Below, piece after piece: positions 22,340-34,270 of a stretch of 37,777 nt of DNA (positions are counted from its first letter, which is position 1; every line of letters starts with the position of its first letter). This stretch comes from Gnetum montanum. Its lineage: Eukaryota > Streptophyta > Gnetopsida > Gnetales > Gnetaceae. The notes under the pieces are model-generated. The model saw nothing but the letters and a program-made list of their open reading frames with translations, was not told the origin of the DNA and made no database searches. The position numbers and the translations under genes were made by a program. The stretch covers positions 636,551 to 674,327 of the forward strand of contig MNCI01038085.1 of NCBI GenBank assembly GCA_015680685.1, written 5' to 3'.

Positions 22340-23170
22340 AGACGCATTAGAGCAAGTCCACCGCTAACTTTCAAGTCTTAACCTTGAAAATATCGATTGG
22401 GGGAAGATGGAAATCCCTGAGAAATTTAAGCAAGATCCCCTTAAGCTGAAACCATTGCCCATCGATATGGAATACATGTTCCTTAAAAATGGAAACTTGG
22501 TAATTATCAACACTAAGCTTTCTCCTCAAAAGAAAGAAGAACTACTGAAGGTAATAAATAACTAGTGAAAAGCTTTTGCTTGGTTATATCCCAAATTACC
22601 TAGAATAGATCCTGGGATATGCCAACATAGAATTTACACTGACCCTTCCATGAAGCCTCAAAGACAACTGTAGAGGTGATTGAACCCTAAGTTGAAACAA
22701 GTAGTTAAGGAAGAAATAGAACAACTTCTGAAGGTTGGGTTCATATACCCCATTGTTGATAGTGAATGGGTTAGCCCCTTAGTTATTGTGCCTAAAAAGG
22801 GAGGCAAATGGAGGGTGTGCATAGAATTCAGGCTACTAAATATGGCAACATTCAAAGATCACTTTCCATTGTCATTTGTCGACCAAGTCTTAGAAACCAT
22901 CAAAGGGCATCGGTACTATAGTTTTTTGGATGGATATAGTGGATATAAGCAAATACAAATATCCCCAGAAGACCAACTCCTTAGGGAACGTTCGCATACA
23001 AATATATATCTTTTAGCTTGTGCAATGCCCCTGCAACATTTCAATGACTAGTTCTAAGCATATTCCAACAGTAGATAGGGAATGGCGTGGAGGTCTTTAT
23101 GGATGACTTTTGCACTTATGGAGCAAACTTTGATCAAGCCTTGGACTGATTAGAGAAACTGCTAAAAATA
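22340..23170 (+). pseudogene. pol (RT): Reverse transcriptase of element B
   Basis: This domain copies element RNA into DNA. Ty3/gypsy RT blocks are in order: KQVVKEEIEQLLKVGFIYPI (about 22695-22754), SPLVIVPKKGGKWRVCIEFR, DHFPLSFVDQVLE, and FLDGYSGYKQIQISPEDQ with the first catalytic Asp at 22929. Then, after a small deletion and frame change near 22980-22991, FSLCNAPATFQ and VEVFMDDF follow (catalytic Asp pair 23102-23107). The deleted stretch would have held the usual residues between SPEDQ and FAYK. Stops TAG/TGA occur on both sides. All three catalytic Asp codons survive, but the protein cannot be made as one chain. Confidence 0.9.
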
Positions 23171-23800
23171 TGTGTAGAAACCTATTTGAGGCTCAACTAG
23201 TAGAAAATCCATTTAATGGTCCAAGAAGGCGTAGTACTAAGGCACAAAATCTCACACATAGGGATAGAGGTAGTTCCCAAGAAAATAAAAATTATCCAAG
23301 GAATTGCTCATCAACTAGAAACTGTCAAAGATATTTGGTCATTCCTTGGAGATACTGGCTACTATAGGATATTTATTGAGAATTTTTCAAAGGTTGCGAA
23401 ATCATTGGTGAAATTAACAGAAAAGAATGTACCTTTTGAGTGGACCAGGGAATGTGAATTAGCTTTCCAAACTCTGAAATAGAACCCAGTAGAAATACCC
23501 ATTCTACAAGCTCCTAACTAATCCAAACCATTCCATATCATGACTAATGCATCCAACTATGCTTTAAGAACCATACTTACATAGTTAGATGACTAGAAGA
23601 ATCCTTATTACATCCACTGTGCAAGTAGAAGTATCGCTGGTGCAAAACTTAACTACACTACCACAAACAAAGAATTAATGGTTGTAGTGTTTGCACTAGA
23701 AAATTTTAGACACTATGTATTGGATATAAAGTATATATACATATAGATCATAATGTAATCTAGTTCCTCATGAATAAGCCAATGGTAAACTCTTGTATCA
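23171..23800 (+). pseudogene. pol (RH): RT connection and RNase H of element B
   Basis: VVPKKIKIIQGI, IWSFLGDTGYYRIFIENFSKVA and VPFEWTRECELAFQTLK match the Ty3/gypsy connection domain (FLGLTGYYRRFI; F.W...C..AF..LK). RNase H follows with KPFHIMTNASNYAL, where the usual catalytic Asp of TDAS is Asn (23546-23548, one G-to-A change). NKELMVVVFALENFRHY retains the Glu. Several in-frame stops interrupt the domain. It is in the same frame as the FMDD part of RT. Confidence 0.85.
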
Positions 23801-25297
23801 TATGATGGCTTGTAATCTTACAAGAGTTCAATTTAACAATGATTGATCACAAGGGCACCGAGAATGTATTTTCTAATCATTTATCTTAATTGTGATGGAA
23901 CAACAAAGAGGATGAGTATCCAATTTTTTATCATTTCCCTAATGAATTCCTCTTTGCTGGTGTAATGAATAATCAATCACCCATGGAGACAAACTGGTAC
24001 AGTAGCATTCTTACTTATCTCCTCACCCAACAAACACCACAAGAGTTAAACCTTAAGAAGAAACAACAGTTTCTTCACCGAGTCAAGTGGTTTATGGAGA
24101 TCAATGGGCAACTTTACAAAGTATGTCCCAGATGGCTTAGTTCAATGGTGTGTTCCCGATATAGATTAGCTGTGAGTTCTCGAAGAAAATCATGAGGGTT
24201 CTTGTGGGGGTCATTATGTTGGGAGATGAACGACCATCAAGATCCTACTTGTAGGATATTATTGGCCTACATTATTTTGGGATGCCCATAGTATTATCTA
24301 ATCTTGTGAGCACTGTCAATGTGATCAGGGAATGAATGCTAGAATGAAGGATCCAAAACAATGGATTCAACCATTATAACCCTTCAACATTTGAGGAATT
24401 GATTTTATGGGGCCGATTACACCAATGTCCAATGGAAAAGATTATATTATTGTTGCCATTGATTATCTAACAAAATGGGCTAAACTAGCTACTATTAAAG
24501 ATTTTACATCATCTATAGCTGCATGATTTATTCAACAAAAAATAATAAATAGGTTTGGTGTGCCACGTGCACTTATTTCATACAATGATACGCACTTCAC
24601 AAGTGCAAATTTTTAGAAATTAATGCAACGCTTAGGGGTTGAACACAAACTGACAACACCATACCATCCCAAAGTGAACAATAAAGCCGAAGTCACCAAT
24701 AGGGAGATTACAAAAATATTGACAAGAAGTATTAGCAAGTTTAGGTGAGACTAGAGCACTAAACTGAACGATGCTCTTTGGGCATACCGCTCTACATGGA
24801 AACTCCCTTCAGGCTACTCTCCCTATGAGTTAGTGTACAATAAATTACCGATGCTTCCCATTCAAATTGAGCTCCGTATACTATCCATGGCATGTGACCT
24901 CAACTTTGACCTTGATCTACCACAAAAACAATGGTTAGTAACCCTTAACTTGCTAGATGAAAACCAACTAGTTGCCCTATCATCTAACGAGTTGCACAAG
25001 GCATTCAATAAATAATGTCATGACCTAAGGATTAGAAAATTTAAATATCAACTAAGAGATAAGGTTCTCTAGTAGAATCCTACACATGGACCACAATGTA
25101 CTAAATTTCAAACACTGTGGGAAGGACCTTATATTATTTATGTAGCTTTTCCTTCATGGGCTATGACAATATACAAACCTAAGAGCCCAGAAAAGAAATT
25201 GTTGGTCAATGTACAACAAAAAAAGCCTTTCCATAAGCTTAGAATAGCTAATACACATGCTACCTCAATTGATGGACAACCTTGCTCACTATTTTAG
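23801..25297 (+). pseudogene. pol (INT): Integrase of element B
   Basis: Integrase inserts the DNA copy into the host chromosome. The HHCC zinc finger is visible (NHEGSCGGHYVG...CEHCQCDQG, about 24187-24333). The catalytic core starts GIDFMGPITPMSNGKDYIIV with Asp at 24401. The second Asp is in SYNDTHFT (24587-24589; family SDNGTHF). Glu is in NNKAEVTNREI (24689-24691). LWAYRSTWKLPSGYSPYELVY and a C-terminal WEGPYIIY motif follow. The terminal stop is TAG at 25295. There is no chromodomain. The DDE residues are intact although several stops and the frame around 23770-24180 are damaged. Confidence 0.9.
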
Positions 25298-25362
25298 ATC
25301 TCCTCCTTCCAAGTTAGTCATGGGAGAAAATGGCCACCTATGCTAACTATTCTAGGCCCTCA

Positions 25363-25445
25363 ATTCCTTTTAAATTTTTTTTTACACATTTTTTATTTTA
25401 CACATTCTTTCAAATTTTCTTATTTTTCTTACACCATCATTCATG
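25363..25445 (+). repeat. T-rich tract after pol of element B
   Basis: The pyrimidine-rich run ('aattttttttacacattttt' and more) lies 65 bases after the pol stop. It corresponds to the tract at 6190-6305 in element A. Confidence 0.55.
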
Positions 25446-27220
25446 TTTTTACTATTTATTTCTTTGCTTGATTTACTTTTATTCATCATCTAATAAGTGC
25501 TCATGATGGTGGATTGAATTATATCATATTGATTGCTAATGTTTGGTTTTTACCTTTGAATTATGATGCTAATATTAAGGTATGGTTCTTTTGGTAAAAT
25601 AGGCAATGAGTCCACATCGTCCACTCATCCATACAACTCTATGGCTTCCTTTAGCTTGGAATTGTACAATCCATTTTTCTAAGTAAACCTATTAATTAAT
25701 TGGTGGCTAGGTACTTTTCAAACCAAGGAAAGACTCAAAGGATGAAAAGGGTGTGACTTCAAGGGGATTCCATACATTTGTGTTGGCCATTCTCTTGGGT
25801 GCTTGGATGCTTTTTCTTAGGTTTTCTGCCATTTTAACATTGTTCAAATATCAGGAAGCTGAGTGAATAAAAATAAGTCTTTGCATGGTGTGGTTCTCGT
25901 AAAATAAAAATAAAAAAATGTGAGAATTCAAAGCATACCCCTTAGACATAATAAAGCAATATGGACTACAAGCACTAGATATGGAACTGGAAATACATGT
26001 TACCCATGCCTGAAGGTTCTCTCTAACTAAGGCCCTATTTCACTTCCTGCTTCTCCATCTTGCTCTCCTTGGAATGGTGGTGACTCTTTATGGAAGCATT
26101 CTTGTTGCTTCAAGTGGATGGATTGGTCAAGTGTGTTGATGTGAGGTTACTAGATGTGGTTTTTTTAAGTCTGGATTTGGGATGAGTTCTACTCAGTCAT
26201 ATTAACCATAAAATACAAAGAGGAATTTACACAACCTTTTTCTTTGGATCCTATTCAATTCTCTCCTCTCCATCTTTCTCCCCATTTCTCCACCTCATTG
26301 TCGGTTCTATCATTAGTCTGTTTCTAGGTTGATGCATTATTTTTCTTTGGTGAATTCTTGTGGGTAAGTTTTTAACTCTTTCTTTCAAATGACATTACTA
26401 AAGCCTACAAACTCTTCAGTTTGTGGGCTTGTTAGGGCATAAAAGGCATGATCCTACTTTGGGGAGGACCCACTGGCATTCCTTTTTTGGTGCAATTGTT
26501 AACTTCTTTTCCTTAAACATTTTCTGCAATCAATCATTTCATATTTCATCCCCATCCATGGCATCCATTTTATTGGCATTGCCATTGTTATTTTTCCCAT
26601 CTTTCTTGTTCCTCATATTTTTCCATCTTATAGCTACTAGAGGTTCACTCTTAGTCATGGGGGCCCTGGCACAAATTTTTTAATTTTTTTAATTTTACTA
26701 ATTGCCTAACCCCTACACCTTGGGTAGTGGCCAATGATAAATCTCTGAACCAGTTTCTACCATAATCACAACTTAGCCAATGCACTTCATATAGAGGTAA
26801 GGTATCAACTACATTGTGGATTATTTATCCTTGCTCATTTGTGACAGTGTTGTGTGTGTAGATCGCGATCATACAAACAATGGACTGGGCTTGGAGGAAG
26901 CACTCAGGATGGATCAAAACTGAAGCATTTAAGAAAGGAGCCAGTCTAGTGGCATGGCTATGGATAAACAATGGAAGGTGAAATCTTAGCATTGGTTGTA
27001 ACATGCTTTATTTTCTTTCTCTTTCTTTCTCTATAAGCTGCCAAATAAAGCCATGGATGTCATTTATGTATGAGTATTCACCACAATGTTGTAATATGCT
27101 TATTGATCCATCAATTGTCAATTAGACAATAAACCCATCCCATTCCACTATCAATTGTCAATTAGGCAATAATCCCATACCTTCCCAATATTTTGTAAAG
27201 GAACTTGAGGATGGGTTTTC
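25446..27220 (+). other. 3' region of element B
   Basis: It is colinear with element C on the opposite strand (36190-37777) and partly with A and B'. Landmarks are agggtgtgacttcaaggg (25748-25765) and 'gaattcaaagcataccccttagac' (about 25924-25947). A polypurine-like tagtcatggggg is at 26652-26663. The acceptor-like tgttgtgtgtgtag ends at 26861, followed by a decayed frame with GLGLEEALRMDQN. The hydrophobic 86-codon frame at 26423-26683 is not conserved in C, where the aligned sequence has stops, so I do not call it a gene. Near 27112-27180 a ~40-bp segment is duplicated (atcaattgtcaattag). Confidence 0.6.
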
Positions 27221-27237
27221 ATTCAGTCGTGGGGGTA
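27221..27237 (+). other. Polypurine tract, element B
   Basis: attcagtcgtgggggta is directly before the LTR start TGATGAG at 27238. Confidence 0.75.
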
Positions 27238-28163
27238 TGATGAGAGCAGTNCTTTACAAAATATTGGGAAGGTATGGGATTATTGCCTAATTGACAATTA
27301 ACGATGAAATGGGATGACAAACTCAACGTGNATTCTAATTATTAAAATAATTTCTCTAGTGGTTTATTCTAATTATTAAAGCAGTTACTCTAGCCATTTA
27401 TTCTAATTATTAGAGTGGTTACTCTAATTATTAGAGTAGTTGCTCGCAAGCCAATAAATACAGTGCCCATGCATAAAATTGGGAGAGAAGTCTTTTAGTA
27501 GTCAAGTAGAGAAACTCTTGTAGTTTGTTTGAAAGTTAGAATATTTTCCAAGTGCCCATAGTAGGAGGTCTAAGTATGAACGGATCTTTATTCGAGCATT
27601 GTGTACCTGAGCACACCTTGTGTATAGCAATAAAGATGAGCTTTTCAATTCATCCTTGCAGCACTTGAGATTTGTTTTCTTATGCACTTCTTTTATTTTA
27701 TTTTATTATGCATTTATTTACATTTATATTATTAGCACACAGTACGATCACTTTGAGCATGCGTGTAACAGTTGGTAACCTAGTAACAATTAGCATTTGG
27801 TAATCCCAGTAGTGTTGTGCTAGTTCAGGATGTGAACAACAAGTGAAAATGGATATTGATGTTAGAATTAGTTTCAAGCCTCATTAATTAGTAGTTAAGT
27901 TAAATTAGTCACTTAGTTATCTTTCTCTCTTCTCCCTTATTAGAAGCAGGACATAAAAACATAAAAGCCATAAAAATCGTATGCCTCAAACTTACTTAAC
28001 CATACAATCATGACATAGAAGTAAGTTTGGAGAGACAATGATCAACCAACCCATCCTTATTCCATAAGGGTGCATAAGCACTTAGTCCTTGAAAATTGAC
28101 TGGATAATGCATGAAACGCTCGTATTCGTATGGTTGAGTATAGGGGCACCTCACGGCTCATCA
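27238..28163 (+). repeat. 3' LTR of element B (with N-flanked foreign segment)
   Basis: The LTR opens tgatgagagcagt, then N (27251), a 79-base segment, N (27331), then the U3 tandem repeats. R contains stem atctttatt (27584-27592)/aataaagat (27629-27637), and U5 ends ggctcatca. The 79-base insert is not LTR sequence (see findings). The 61-codon minus-strand frame at 27502-27687 is a by-product of the R/U5 sequence. Confidence 0.85.
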
Positions 28164-29435
28164 CTATCTCTACATGTACATGGACAACTATAGCACTACA
28201 TCCACTACAATACTACCATTGAAAAAAATTGAACCAGGATACAAATGCAACAATTGAACCATGTAGAATGCCATCTAAGTATCCATCATCCATCACAATG
28301 GGACCTCAAGGAATTGGCCACTCCTAGGCCATTAGTATCTAGCAAAACCAAAGATATTATTCTATGCTATTTGCTAATCCCATATTTGTAGGGTCTAGGA
28401 CAAACCACCATCCTCTGCTAGTGCCCACCTAGCACTAAGAGACAAACAATTCATGATGTACCAGTTGCTCCACCACAACAAGGGTACTGCAAGTGATGCC
28501 ATGAAACCTAGGGCAATACAATTAGATCAAACGAGAAAATGCAATACCCAAAAGGTTTGCTACAAGGATGATCATACCTGTTCCACAAGAGGTTATCAAA
28601 AGAAGGAGTAGAACAATTTGGTCTTGGGATAGCATGCATAGTCTCAAAATGCATCCTCAACAATTTCTAATAACAAGCCATCACCTAGCATAGTGTGCAA
28701 AACCTTGCATTAATGAATAAGACACTTCAAGAGGAATGTGCATGCAGAACTTGAAAATGTAGCCAAGGAAAGACATGCCTACACAACTAGACAAACATAT
28801 AGTCACAAACAAAAGCATATGAAGTCTACTAGTTAAGGTCTTGATCAACCCAGAATAACGTTCATTGGGAGCACATGTCTATAGTTGGGAACCAACATAT
28901 CTAAGTTTGTAATTTCCACACTCACTATATCTAAGATAACTGGGGATACAAGGATACCACATCCTGCATAATCCAATCAATGTCATCTCAATACATGCAA
29001 TCTAGGTGGAGACCAAAGTAGAGACTAGGTCCAATTCATCCTAGATGAACCACTAGAGACCCATGATGAGAGATCCTCAGGCAACAACAATTTATAAGTT
29101 GTTAATAGAACTCTCCTCAGCCATATTGAAGTAAATCATAGCTAGTCCAACCACAAGTAAATTAGTGGAGGACATCATCATAACACAATTGTATACATCC
29201 TCTAGTAGGAACAATATACATGGGCTACTAACACCGCAACATTGGCCCCATAATAAAAATCCTAAAAATCTTACAATAAGGCAACTATTCAAAGAATACA
29301 CAAGGATATGATCCTATATCATCATGATATATATCAAGAAAGACCATAAATAAGAAACCTTGAAGGTATAACACTTCTAGAGGGTAATAAACTTGTCACA
29401 ACATGATACAAAAATGCTCCAATACCATCTATGAT
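28164..29435. other. Unidentified old repeat sequence, right of element B
   Basis: It has the same A/C-rich plus strand as 14766-18276 and no recognised coding domain. It is the likely continuation of the sequence into which B inserted. Confidence 0.4.
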
Positions 29436-29900
29436 AACATTTCCATAATGTTGTTTGGCACCCCAAAGAATTTCCTTTGATCAAATGGATTTGGGGTGGA
29501 AGACCTACAAAATATGCCTCTAAATAAGAAAGCAACCCTTGGAAGGGAGCAAGTGACACAAGAGCTTTTTAACAAGAGAGAATACACCTCAAGGAGAACC
29601 TCTAAACTCCAAATAAGGACTTAGCAAACAAGTACATAAGCAATCCTATAGATACATTATCTCCCCTTTCACTAATGATGTCTATAGGGTTTCTTGTGTA
29701 CTTGTTTGCTAGTCCTTGTTTGGAGTTTATAGGATTTCCTTAAAGTGTATTCTTGGTTGTTAAAATGATCTTTTGTTGCTTAATTCGTTCCAAGGATTTC
29801 TTGTTTGTTTAGAGGTGTATTCCCCAGGTCTTCCACCCTAGATCCATTGGATCAAAGGGAATTCCTTGGGGTGCTAAACAACATTAGGGCAACAATGTTA
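29436..29900. repeat. Family D fold-back (inverted repeat)
   Basis: The left arm is 29436-29651 and the right arm 29682-29900, with a 30-base loop. Both arms contain the D signature, for example 'gcaccccaa(a/g)gaatt' and 'agcaaacaagtaca', in opposite orientation. The left arm matches 14513-14720 in the same orientation. The arms differ at many positions, so the structure is old. Transcription across it would give a long imperfect hairpin RNA. Confidence 0.75.
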
Positions 29901-32900
29901 CAATATATTTCTTGCTCAAAGTAATAATAGACAAAGGTCACATTGCATTCCCAAATCTAGTGACTTGGCTACCTACCTTCGATAGTTATATATTAGGAAA
30001 AAAACATAATTATAAAACGAGTATCTTTCTAGTGGTTACTACCACTAGGGTTACTAATTTAGACATGCTTTCAAAAAATAAGCTTCCAAAGATCTATGTC
30101 ATTTGAGCTCTTAATCATTTGTTGGACACATTATATAACATCTTACTCATAATTATTCACCGGTCTTAAGCTACCATCCTCTTTTTGATAAATGAAAATG
30201 TCCAAGTAAACATAACAAAAGTTCTATTTAACATGGCTACTACTTCAAAAGAAATTCCACATAAGTTATTCAATGTGATGATATGTAGAAATACCAAAAC
30301 TCAACATGGGGGAAAAGAAGCATACATGAGTGGCTTAAATGACATTGTTAAAAACAAGAAACTCTTTTGCCATTGAAAACTTGTTTTGGTAAATTTATTG
30401 AGGATTGAATAAAAAGAAAATAATTCTTATCAAATTAATGATATCTCATTTCTTTAGAAAATGTCAAGATTTTGAGAAAGACCAACCTTGAAACCATTTA
30501 TTGTTGAAAATAGAATATTTTAATCAATTCAATTAAGAGCCTAAAAATTTGCAATATTAAGAACAATGATCATTTCTTATCATTGAAAAATTAATCTAAA
30601 ATAAGCACATTTAATAATGGTGAAACATTATTTTTAGTAGAGGTGCCTTGTAGTAAATTATATTCATGATCCATCTAAATAGCATGACATAAAAAATCTA
30701 CAAGAAGACTGAACAGATAAGGTGTAAGAGAAGAACTTTTCCTAACTAATCTCTTAAGTTTAAAATTGTTAGTAATGCTAACATTCATGACCATTAGCAT
30801 ATTAGCATCAACATCAATAAAAAGAATTTCAACCAGCCTAATAAATTTAATTTCAAACCATATTTGTAAAGACAAATAATCATAAAATGGCATTCAATCT
30901 TATCATAGAATTTTGCATGATAAAGCTTCAAAAATGCAATTTCTTGATCAAAATCTTTAGCCTATTGCTTATCTTTTCAACCATCAACAACATTGTCCAA
31001 AATGTATCTATCATAAACAAATCAAGTTTGTACTATAGTAATTAACTATGAAATAATTGATTTTAATATTTAAGTAAGAAAATTAACCAAAATTTTATTT
31101 TAAAAAAATGGAAAGAGAAATAGGCCATTAAGTACCAATTTGGGAAAGATCACCTTAGGAATAATTTTGATGACTCCTCTATTCACCTCTAGAGTAGGTG
31201 AATGATGTTTAGTGGCTTCAATAAAAACACAAAAAGTTCCATACCAATAACATCCTAATAAAAGTTCTAAAAATTCAAAGAAAATTCCATTAGAGCTTAG
31301 AAATTTATCATTAGCTTAGTGAAACACTAAATCTTTAATTTGAACAAGAGGGGAAAATTGCTAAAAGAGATAATTATGCAAGTTAAAGGGAAATTTTTGG
31401 GAAATAGTTAGAATTAGAAAGAAAATCGTTATTATCAAAACTCCTTAGTTTTACCTTTTAATAATTTAAGAAATTCCCTACATGGCTTGCTCACTAATTT
31501 TAACCAATAATGATAACCGTTTATATGAGCATTTCATACATTATTCATATCCCACGTGTATTTAATAAACTAAGGCCTAAGCAAGTTGTTGTGAAGATTA
31601 ATATTAAAGGGATTATTTTAAAGAGCAATGTTGATATGTTAAATTCCCATAGTACCTTCTTGCTAAGTAGTGCATATTATTAATTTCTCAGAACTTATTT
31701 ACTATAGAATTAGCTACATTATGGGTATAACTAATAAATAGGGAAATGGCCTCCATTTCTAAGCAACAAGATGTCATAAGAATTTTTTCTTTTATTCTAA
31801 ATTTCCTCTAATAAATATTTTTTTTAATGAAATGCTATATGAGTTTGTCTTTTATCTTGGAATTCCTTCAATAAATATTATTTTTGTATGTACAAGCTAT
31901 ACTACTATTTTCTTGGTAACTTGAGACCCTAAGTAGTACACCTATATAATAGGAGTTACTTAAAACTTGTCTTGAAAAGTTATTATTTTGAATATCTTAT
32001 GGCATAATTAATTATTTTTGTGTGTGCCTTTCTAAAAGAATAAAGAGTCTTCACTCCAAGACTAATCATCTAGTTAATACATAGATCCTACTTGCAATTG
32101 TTAAACCTAAATAAATATAATTTTGAGGTATGTTAATTGTTACATAGCTTTAAAGAATAATTGTGAAGTCACATTTTTTTACGTGGGCAATCTTTAACTC
32201 TTTGTGGAGTGTAGATTCTGCTATATTAAAGAATGATTATTATTTATGATATGTATTTACCTTTTTCAAGATACAATATTATTTTAGTTTTAAAATACAT
32301 TATTCTTTTTAATTTAAAGCTTAGTGCTATCTAGTGGAATTAAACTTACCATATGGAGTTACTAAACTAAGACTCTTACCACAAAGCTAATACATCATTG
32401 TTAATTTTAAAAAATATTTTTAATTATTTTAAATTAATTTATTAATTATGAAAGTATATTTCAATACTTGCCTCTACCTAGAAGTATGACAGTAATGGAG
32501 TAGTGCTATGGTAAGATACTATTATATAGTAGGTGACATCTACCTTATTATGTGGGTAAGGGTTTCATTTGGTTTTTTTAGTACAAATTCTATACACTAC
32601 ACAACTAAAGGATTTCAAAATGAAAGGATAATATAGATGTTCATTGTTTGCTTTTTTGGTATTTATAAAACAGATGATTCAATTATTAAGCCCACACTAT
32701 TTTGTTTGAACAAGGGTAGAATGATGATGATGATATAATGCAATTATCACATAGAAATTATAGTATGGATTGTTAACAGATTTTCATACAACAATGAAAG
32801 TGAAATAGTACTCTAGTTGTGTACCATAAAATTTCAATATAGATACTTGTCATATAGAAAGGTGACTAAAGTTGCTTCTTTTAAGCTCATGAATTGATCA

Positions 32901-33306
32901 TTTATGAATGTCTACCAAACTTGATAAGATAGAGGTATGATATAACATCAAAGACATAGGTTGTTTTTTAAATCCTACCTATACATTTAAAACCTTTTAA
33001 GAGGATTTTATTTTCTTATTGTATCATAGGAATGACCTCTTTATTTTTTATCTATTGATTCTAATGGCTAAGACTCTTGCTTAAATGTTGAAGAAAAATC
33101 AATAGACTATTTGGGAAAACCTTCATTGTCATGATTAACAACTTGCTTTTCATGGATTATAACCACAAGCATTGTTCCTTATATTATTTTGAAGTTGCAA
33201 CTAGTACAAGACATTAAATTATTTATGAAAAATAAATATGTTAGGATATGCAGTGCAATAATATTGAAGATGAATACTACAATTTTTTTTTGCAATGTAT
33301 TACATT
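29901..33306. other. AT-rich region with little recognisable content
   Basis: More than 3 kb of AT-rich sequence has no gene, tandem array or LTR that I can support. The only protein-like trace is the short RT-like motif near 30146-30193. A short gatgatgatgat run is near 32724. Small open frames (29912-30106, 30185-30376, 30675-30893) lack any family character. Confidence 0.4.
30146..30193 (-). pseudogene. Possible Ty3/gypsy RT motif, tiny relic
   Basis: The minus strand translates as FIYQKEDGSLRPVNNYE. This resembles the KKDG(S/G)LR.(V/C).DYR motif that opens Ty3/gypsy RT. No second RT motif was found on either side, so this may be chance or an extreme remnant. Confidence 0.25.
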
Positions 33307-34270
33307 TGATGAGCAACGAGGTACCCCTATGCTCAACCATATGAATATGAGCATTTCACGCATGATCCGGTCGAATTTCAAGGACCAAGTGCTTATGTGC
33401 CCTTGTGGAACAAGGATGGGTTGGTGGATCATTGTCTTCCCAAGCTTACCTATATGTCATGATTGTATGGTTAAGTAAGATTGACGCATATGATTTTTAC
33501 AACTTTTATGTTTTAATGTCTTGTGCTAGTAGGGAAGGAGAGAGGTAACTAAGTGACTAATTTAACTTAACTACTCATTAACTAAGTTCTTAACACTAGC
33601 ATCCATTCCCACTTGTCGTACACATCCTGAACTAGTGCAACATTGCTAGGATTACCAAATGCTAATTGTTACTGGGTTACCAACCATTACACACATGCTC
33701 GAAGTGGTCGTTCTTGTGTAATTTAACAATTTTCTTGATTGATCAAAATGAATTATTGTGCTACTAACAGAAATGTAAAGTGCATAAAATAAAAGAAATG
33801 CATTGAAAATAAAATAAAAGAAATGCATAAGAAAACAAATCTCAAGTGCTACAAGGATGAATCAAAGAGCTCATCTTTATTGCTGTACACAAGGTTTGCT
33901 CAGGTACACAATGCTCGAATAAAGATCCTTCCACACTTAGACCTCTTGCTGTGGGGACATGGAAAATACTCTAACTTTCAAATAGACTACAAGATTTTTG
34001 CTACTTGACTACTAAAAGACTTCCTCCTAATTATGCGCCTAAGCACTGTATTTATAGGCTTGGGAGCAACTACTTTGATAATTAGAGTAACCACTTTAAT
34101 AATTAGAATAACTGCTAAAGTGACTACCAGAGTAACCTCTCTAATAATTAGAACAACTACTAGAGTAACCACTCTAATAATTAAAATAATTTCTAGAGTA
34201 ACTGCTAGAGTAAGCACTAGAGTAACTACTAGAGTAAGCACTCTAATAATTAAAGTAACTGCTCTCATCA
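33307..34270 (-). mobile_element. 3' LTR of element B' (minus strand)
   Basis: On the minus strand it runs from TGATGAGAG at 34270 to ...CTCATCA at 33307, so both termini are intact. U3 has rearranged versions of the 34-bp repeat (34070-34262) and TATA at 34049-34058. R has stem atctttatt (33873-33881)/aataaagat (33918-33926), and U5 matches B. Open frames at 33823-34008, 33987-34271 and 34033-34281 are products of the repeat sequence and are not genes. Confidence 0.85.

Larger units (their letters stand above)
18277..28163 (+). mobile_element. Element B: full-length, degraded Ty3/gypsy retrotransposon
   Basis: It is 9.9 kb with TGATGAGAG...TCATCA LTRs, a tRNA-Asp primer site, and gag, protease, RT, RNase H and integrase in Ty3/gypsy order. 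A 1.9 kb 3' region and polypurine tract follow. The bases outside the LTRs are ctatt (18272-18276) and ctatc (28164-28168), a likely 5-bp target duplication with one mutation. There is no chromodomain, which with the long 3' region points to the Tat/Athila side rather than chromoviruses. Numerous TAG/TAA/TGA stops and at least two frameshifts make it defective. Confidence 0.9.

Noticed and set aside
26423-26683. 86-codon hydrophobic frame in element B's 3' region, resembling a membrane protein
   Set aside because: The homologous stretch in the younger element C (about 36790-37040, minus) has several stops in the same reading, and the frame starts at a non-ATG codon.
29901-33306. Searched for tRNA, rRNA, CRISPR-like arrays or a host gene
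   Set aside because: No cloverleaf, ribosomal motif, regular spaced repeat or exon-like coding block was found, and CRISPR is not expected in a plant genome.
27502-34008. Nearly identical 61-codon antisense frames in two LTRs (27502-27687 minus; 33823-34008 plus)
   Set aside because: Both lie antisense across R of related LTRs, so nucleotide homology explains the similarity. The C copy has an early stop and changed residues.
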